Position numbers and translations under genes: made by a program. Shown in pieces: positions 9,259 through 11,929 of a stretch of DNA of 11,929 bases; the stretch's first letter is position 1; each line of letters opens with the position of its first letter. This DNA comes from Cryomorphaceae bacterium (GTDB lineage Bacteria > Bacteroidota > Bacteroidia > Flavobacteriales > Crocinitomicaceae), in NCBI GenBank assembly GCA_021298235.1, contig JAJTDX010000085.1:1-11929 (forward strand), read 5' to 3'. The notes beneath the pieces are model-generated. The model was not told where the DNA came from and searched no databases. It was given only the letters and a program-made list of their open reading frames with translations.

Positions 9259-9657
9259 TTAATACACGTAGCAAAGAACTTCTCCTCCTACGTTTTGTTT
9301 TCTTGCTTCTTTGTCCGTAATCACTCCTTTGGAGGTTGACACGATCGCAACACCAAGACCGTTCAATACACGCGGCATTTCTGAAGCCCCGCTGTACTTA
9401 CGCAATCCCGGACGCGACGCTCTTTGCAATTTAGTTATCGCAGGAACTTTAGTCGAAGGATTGTACTTCAATGCTATCTTGATGACACCTTGCTTATCAT
9501 CATCTTCAAATTTGTAATTTGTGATATATCCTTGATCAAACAAAATTTGTGTCATTGCACGTTTTACGTTCGAACCTGGAATTTCTACCATTTTCAAACC
9601 TGCCGCACTCGCGTTACGGATACGGGTTAGAAAATCTGCTATAGGATCTGTATACAT
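9259..9657 (-). CDS. rpsH: Small subunit ribosomal protein S8
   Basis: S8 is a primary binder of the 16S central domain, and in E. coli it also represses the spc operon by binding mRNA near rplE. The 132-residue product starts MYTDPIADFLTRIRNAS and carries the C-terminal signature GLGVAIVSTSKGVITDKEA, ending GEVLCYVY, as in complete S8 proteins. The 59-base gap from rpsN contains a small hairpin (9696-9711). The leader just before the ATG is purine-rich (AAAAGAAAAAGGAC), a loose ribosome-binding region without a clear Shine-Dalgarno. Confidence 0.98.
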   Translation of the reverse strand: MYTDPIADFLTRIRNASAAGLKMVEIPGSNVKRAMTQILFDQGYITNYKFEDDDKQGVIKIALKYNPSTKVPAITKLQRASRPGLRKYSGASEMPRVLNGLGVAIVSTSKGVITDKEARKQNVGGEVLCYVY

Positions 9658-9695
9658 GTCCTTTTTCTTTTATTAATTACTCGGTAGAGTTTCAA

Positions 9696-9711
9696 TCCGT
9701 CAACTGACGGA
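9696..9711 (-). other. Small hairpin in the rpsN-rpsH gap
   Basis: The minus strand reads TCCGTC, AGTT, GACGGA: a perfect 6-bp GC-rich stem with a 4-base loop, five bases after the rpsN stop and 38 before the rpsH ATG. There is no U tract. It is the only clear structure in this gap. A role in RNA processing or in S8 feedback is possible but has no direct support. Confidence 0.4.
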
Positions 9712-9716
9712 GACTT

Positions 9717-10031
9717 TTACCAACTTGCTTTTTTAACTCCCGGGATTTTACCAGCCAAAGCCATTTCACGGAAAGTAACACGTGAAATACCGAACTGACG
9801 CATGTAACCTCTCGGACGACCAGTCAAACCACAACGGTTATGAACGCGAATCTTTGAGGAGTTTGCCGGCAACTTCTGAATTGCCATCATTGCATCCCAT
9901 TTTGCAGCTTGAACATCCTCAGAGGCATCTGTTGACTTAAGTATCTTTGTCAATTCTTCACGCTTCTTAGCATACCGCGCTGTCATTCTTTCTCTTTTGC
10001 GCTCACGCGCTTTCATTGATTCTTTTGCCAT
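9717..10031 (-). CDS. rpsN: Small subunit ribosomal protein S14, zinc-free form with middle insert
   Basis: S14 lies in the 30S head near S3 and S10. The 104-residue product begins [16 protein letters not shown] and ends with the strongly conserved [20 protein letters not shown] (68-87) and [11 protein letters not shown]. Only one cysteine (Cys67) is present, so the zinc ribbon of the short, 61-residue S14 is lacking. Compared with the 89-residue zinc-free form that I recall from many Bacteroidota, it has about 15 extra residues around 31-52 ([18 protein letters not shown]). This makes it more like the 101-residue proteobacterial type. The reading frame is clean across this part. Confidence 0.97.
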   Translation of the reverse strand: MAKESMKARERKRERMTARYAKKREELTKILKSTDASEDVQAAKWDAMMAIQKLPANSSKIRVHNRCGLTGRPRGYMRQFGISRVTFREMALAGKIPGVKKASW

Positions 10032-10037
10032 TTCTTC

Positions 10038-10589
10038 TTATTTTTTAATGAATGGGAATCCGAATGCGTCCAACAACGCTTTAGCCTCTTCATCGCTCTG
10101 AGCCGAAGTAACAAAAGTGATATCCATTCCAAGTATACGATTCACTTTATCGATATCGATCTCTGGGAAGATGATGTGCTCCTTCACTCCAAGATTAAAG
10201 TTACCTCTACCATCAAATCCTTTTGGATTGATCCCGCGGAAATCGCGAGTACGTGGCAACGAAACAGAAAGAAGACGATCCAAGAAGTCATACATCTTAT
10301 CACCTCTCAACGTCACTTTCGTTCCGATCGGCATTCCTTTTCTTAGCTTAAAATTCGAGATATCCTTCTTAGAAATCGTCGTAACCGCTTTTTGTCCGGC
10401 AATTCTTGATAGATCTGCAACAGCACTATCGATCAACTTCTTATCAGCTACTGCGTCACCCATTCCCTGGCTCAACACAATTTTCTCAAGTTTAGGTACC
10501 CTCATAACTGTTTTGTACCCGAACTTTTCAGTCAATGTCGGAATAATTTCCGCATTGTACTTTTCCTTAAGTCTTGGTGTATAACTCAT
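10038..10589 (-). CDS. rplE: Large subunit ribosomal protein L5
   Basis: L5 binds 5S rRNA and touches P-site tRNA from the central protuberance. The 183 residues include [19 protein letters not shown] (31-49), [19 protein letters not shown] (82-100), [20 protein letters not shown] (110-129) and the end [13 protein letters not shown]; it is full length. Its ATG shares one base with the TAA stop of rplX (TAATG). Unusually for this window, a strong Shine-Dalgarno-like stretch (GGGGAGGAG) lies 8 bases before the start, inside the rplX codons for Gly-Glu-Glu. Confidence 0.98.
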   Translation of the reverse strand: MSYTPRLKEKYNAEIIPTLTEKFGYKTVMRVPKLEKIVLSQGMGDAVADKKLIDSAVADLSRIAGQKAVTTISKKDISNFKLRKGMPIGTKVTLRGDKMYDFLDRLLSVSLPRTRDFRGINPKGFDGRGNFNLGVKEHIIFPEIDIDKVNRILGMDITFVTSAQSDEEAKALLDAFGFPFIKK

Positions 10590-10906
10590 TACTTAATCTC
10601 CTCCCCTGACTTTTTTGAATAACGAACTAATTTTCCTTTAGCGTTCACTTTACGACCAATGCGAGTTGCCTGGCCTTTAGAAACGATCATAAGGTTGGAC
10701 ACATGGATACTTCCTTCTTTCTCCACGATACCTCCCTGAGGGTCTGCTGCACTTGGCTTGGAGTGTTTCTTTACAAGATTCACACCCTCTACCGTCGCGC
10801 GCATTTTTTTACGGTCGATCACAAGGATCTTTCCTTCCTGACCTTTGGCTTCACCACTAATAATCTTCACGGTGTCTCCTACTTTAACATGTAATTTCTG
10901 TTGCAT
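10589..10906 (-). CDS. rplX: Large subunit ribosomal protein L24
   Basis: L24 is one of the first proteins to bind 23S rRNA and starts 50S assembly near the tunnel exit. The 105-residue product has an N-terminal KOW motif at about 7-34 ([20 protein letters not shown]) followed by [20 protein letters not shown] (41-60). Length and motifs fit a complete L24. The stop overlaps the start of rplE by one base, so the pair is probably translationally coupled. It lies 11 bases after rplN. Confidence 0.98.
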   Translation of the reverse strand: MQQKLHVKVGDTVKIISGEAKGQEGKILVIDRKKMRATVEGVNLVKKHSKPSAADPQGGIVEKEGSIHVSNLMIVSKGQATRIGRKVNAKGKLVRYSKKSGEEIK

Positions 10907-10917
10907 AACTTCAATTA

Positions 10918-11286
10918 TTAAAGTACCTCTGGAGCCAATGAAACAACTTTCATGTAGTTGTTTTCACGAAGCTCACGAGCAACTGGTCCGAAAATACGAG
11001 TTCCTCTCATTTCACCCGCCTGATTCAAGATAACGCAAGCGTTATCATCGAAACGAATGTAAGAACCATCAGCACGACGTACTTCTTTCTTTGTTCTTAC
11101 TACTACCGCCTTGGCTACCGACCCTTTTTTAACGGCACCAGAGGGCATTGCGCTCTTCACAGCAACGACGATCTTATCGCCAACTGAGGCATATCGACGC
11201 TTGGTACCCCCTAAAACGCGGATCACCAATACAGTCTTTGCTCCTGAGTTGTCTGCTACTGCAAGTCTTGATTCTGTTTGTATCAT
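10918..11286 (-). CDS. rplN: Large subunit ribosomal protein L14
   Basis: L14 lies at the subunit interface, where it forms bridges with 16S rRNA and is a docking point for the silencing factor RsfS. The 122 residues are a complete L14: [19 protein letters not shown] at the start, [20 protein letters not shown] (24-43), and the end [20 protein letters not shown]. The start gives the standard MIQ opening. It sits 9 bases after rpsQ, in the usual spc order. Confidence 0.98.
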   Translation of the reverse strand: MIQTESRLAVADNSGAKTVLVIRVLGGTKRRYASVGDKIVVAVKSAMPSGAVKKGSVAKAVVVRTKKEVRRADGSYIRFDDNACVILNQAGEMRGTRIFGPVARELRENNYMKVVSLAPEVL

Positions 11287-11295
11287 TACTAAAAA

Positions 11296-11553
11296 TTATT
11301 TAGCTCTTTCAATAATTTCTACTAGTCTCCAGTTCTTTGATTTACTCAAAGGACGTGTCTCCATGATCTTAACTGTATCACCAATGTTACAGTCATTATT
11401 TTCATCGTGGGCGACAAATTTAGTAGTTTTTTTAACGAACTTACCATACTTCGGGTGTTTTACCTTACGCTCAACTGAAACCACTATGGATTTCTGCATT
11501 TTGTCGCTGGTAACGACCCCGATTCGTTCTTTTCTTAAATTACGCTTTTCCAT
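11296..11553 (-). CDS. rpsQ: Small subunit ribosomal protein S17
   Basis: S17 is a primary 16S rRNA binder in the 30S body with an OB fold. The 85-residue product begins [20 protein letters not shown], with the family segment [20 protein letters not shown] (21-40), [20 protein letters not shown] and the end [17 protein letters not shown]. This is the usual length. It comes 31 bases after rpmC and 9 before rplN. Confidence 0.98.
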   Translation of the reverse strand: MEKRNLRKERIGVVTSDKMQKSIVVSVERKVKHPKYGKFVKKTTKFVAHDENNDCNIGDTVKIMETRPLSKSKNWRLVEIIERAK

Positions 11554-11584
11554 TTCAAGCTAATTTCAATTGTTTAACAAGCAA

Positions 11585-11779
11585 CTAAGCCTGTGCTTCA
11601 CGTTTTGTCAATTCAGTCTGCAATCTTGCGATCGTTTTTCTGACCTTACGAATCTGAATTGGATTCTCCATTGGCGCAACACTGTGCGTCAATTTCATTT
11701 TCGCCAGTTGCTCAGAGAAGTCCGCGATGCGATTCTTAACGTCTTCAACTGAAAGTTTTGTGATTTCTTGCTGCTTCAT
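11585..11779 (-). CDS. rpmC: Large subunit ribosomal protein L29
   Basis: L29 is a small helical 50S protein beside the tunnel exit that helps form the docking site for trigger factor and SRP. From the ATG at 11779 the product has 64 residues, a normal length: MKQQEITKLSVEDVKNRIAD, then LTHSVAPMENPIQIRKVRKT, the usual two-helix hairpin. An upstream ATG at 11833 would add 18 unrelated residues and would overlap the end of rplP, so it is rejected. The gene starts 8 bases after the rplP stop. Confidence 0.97.
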   Translation of the reverse strand: MKQQEITKLSVEDVKNRIADFSEQLAKMKLTHSVAPMENPIQIRKVRKTIARLQTELTKREAQA

Positions 11780-11787
11780 TTTAAATA

Positions 11788-11929
11788 CTATTTTCCTGGT
11801 ATAACATAGTCGTTGCGAACAACGAACTTGCATTTCACCGGTAACTTTTGAGCTGCCAAACGCATTGCTTCTTTAGCAATTTCGTAAGGTACACCATCCG
11901 CTTCAAACATGATGCGACCTGGCTTCACT
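11788..11929 (-). CDS. rplP: Large subunit ribosomal protein L16, C-terminal part (5' end outside window)
   Basis: L16 organises the A-site region of the 50S subunit and binds late in its assembly. Only the last 46 residues are in the window: [20 protein letters not shown], then [20 protein letters not shown] and YVIPGK, ending in TAG at 11788-11790. This matches the C-terminus of bacterial L16 throughout. Its place before rpmC and rpsQ shows that the window enters the S10 operon near its 3' end. Confidence 0.96.
   Translation of the reverse strand, partial: VKPGRIMFEADGVPYEIAKEAMRLAAQKLPVKCKFVVRNDYVIPGK

Noticed and set aside
10117..10584. Plus-strand open frame of 155 codons opposite rplE
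   Set aside because: It is antisense to a conserved gene on a window where every real gene is on the minus strand; there is no family resemblance.
11111..11563. Plus-strand open frame of 150 codons opposite rplN and rpsQ
   Set aside because: It is an antisense shadow spanning two conserved ribosomal genes and their spacer, with no motif.
11780..11833. Extension of L29 to an ATG at 11833
   Set aside because: It would run through the last codons and stop of rplP in another frame and gives residues unlike L29; the ATG at 11779 gives a normal 64-residue protein.

Overview
The window is a ribosomal protein super-operon of a Bacteroidota bacterium, most likely of flavobacterial type, followed by two metabolic genes. 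All genes lie on the minus strand, so transcription runs from position 11929 towards 1. The assignment rests on the gene order, the zinc-free L36 (its sequence is typical of that phylum), the acidic tail on L17, the near absence of Shine-Dalgarno sequences (most starts follow A/T-rich leaders), and two perfect TAnnTTTG promoter boxes, the -7 element of Bacteroidota.

Right end (11929 to about 7613): the 3' end of rplP (L16), then rpmC, rpsQ, rplN, rplX, rplE, rpsN, rpsH, rplF, rplR, rpsE and rpmD. This is the end of the S10 operon joined to the spc operon. Spacing is tight; the widest gap (59 nt, rpsN-rpsH) holds a small hairpin. Middle (7592 to 2274): rplO, secY, infA, rpmJ, rpsM, rpsK, rpsD, rpoA and rplQ, which is the end of spc joined to the alpha operon. 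A possible internal promoter precedes secY. The intercistronic spaces of the alpha section are longer (64-99 nt), and three of them carry clear inverted repeats that are not terminators. A strong intrinsic terminator with a GUAA tetraloop follows rplQ. Left end (2189 to 1): a new transcription unit with its own -7 box, carA (carbamoyl-phosphate synthase small subunit), overlaps eno (enolase) by four bases; eno runs out of the window.

The genes supply ribosome assembly, translation initiation (IF-1), membrane protein export (SecY) and the RNA polymerase alpha subunit, so the unit couples the gene expression machinery. carA and eno add pyrimidine/arginine synthesis and glycolysis.

Two anomalies stand out. 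rpoA lacks about 57 residues in frame from the middle of the alpha N-terminal domain. eno lacks roughly 110 bases, out of frame, which removes the block around the conserved NGGxHA segment. Both genes are otherwise well conserved and normally indispensable. Either the assembly has dropped sequence at two places or the genome carries real lesions; the sequence alone cannot decide, and an assembly or strain-mixture artefact is the more conservative reading. I saw no mobile element, CRISPR array, tRNA, rRNA or defence system, and no stretch over 300 bases without a gene. Apart from the two deletions and the unexplained intercistronic RNA structures, this is an ordinary housekeeping region.
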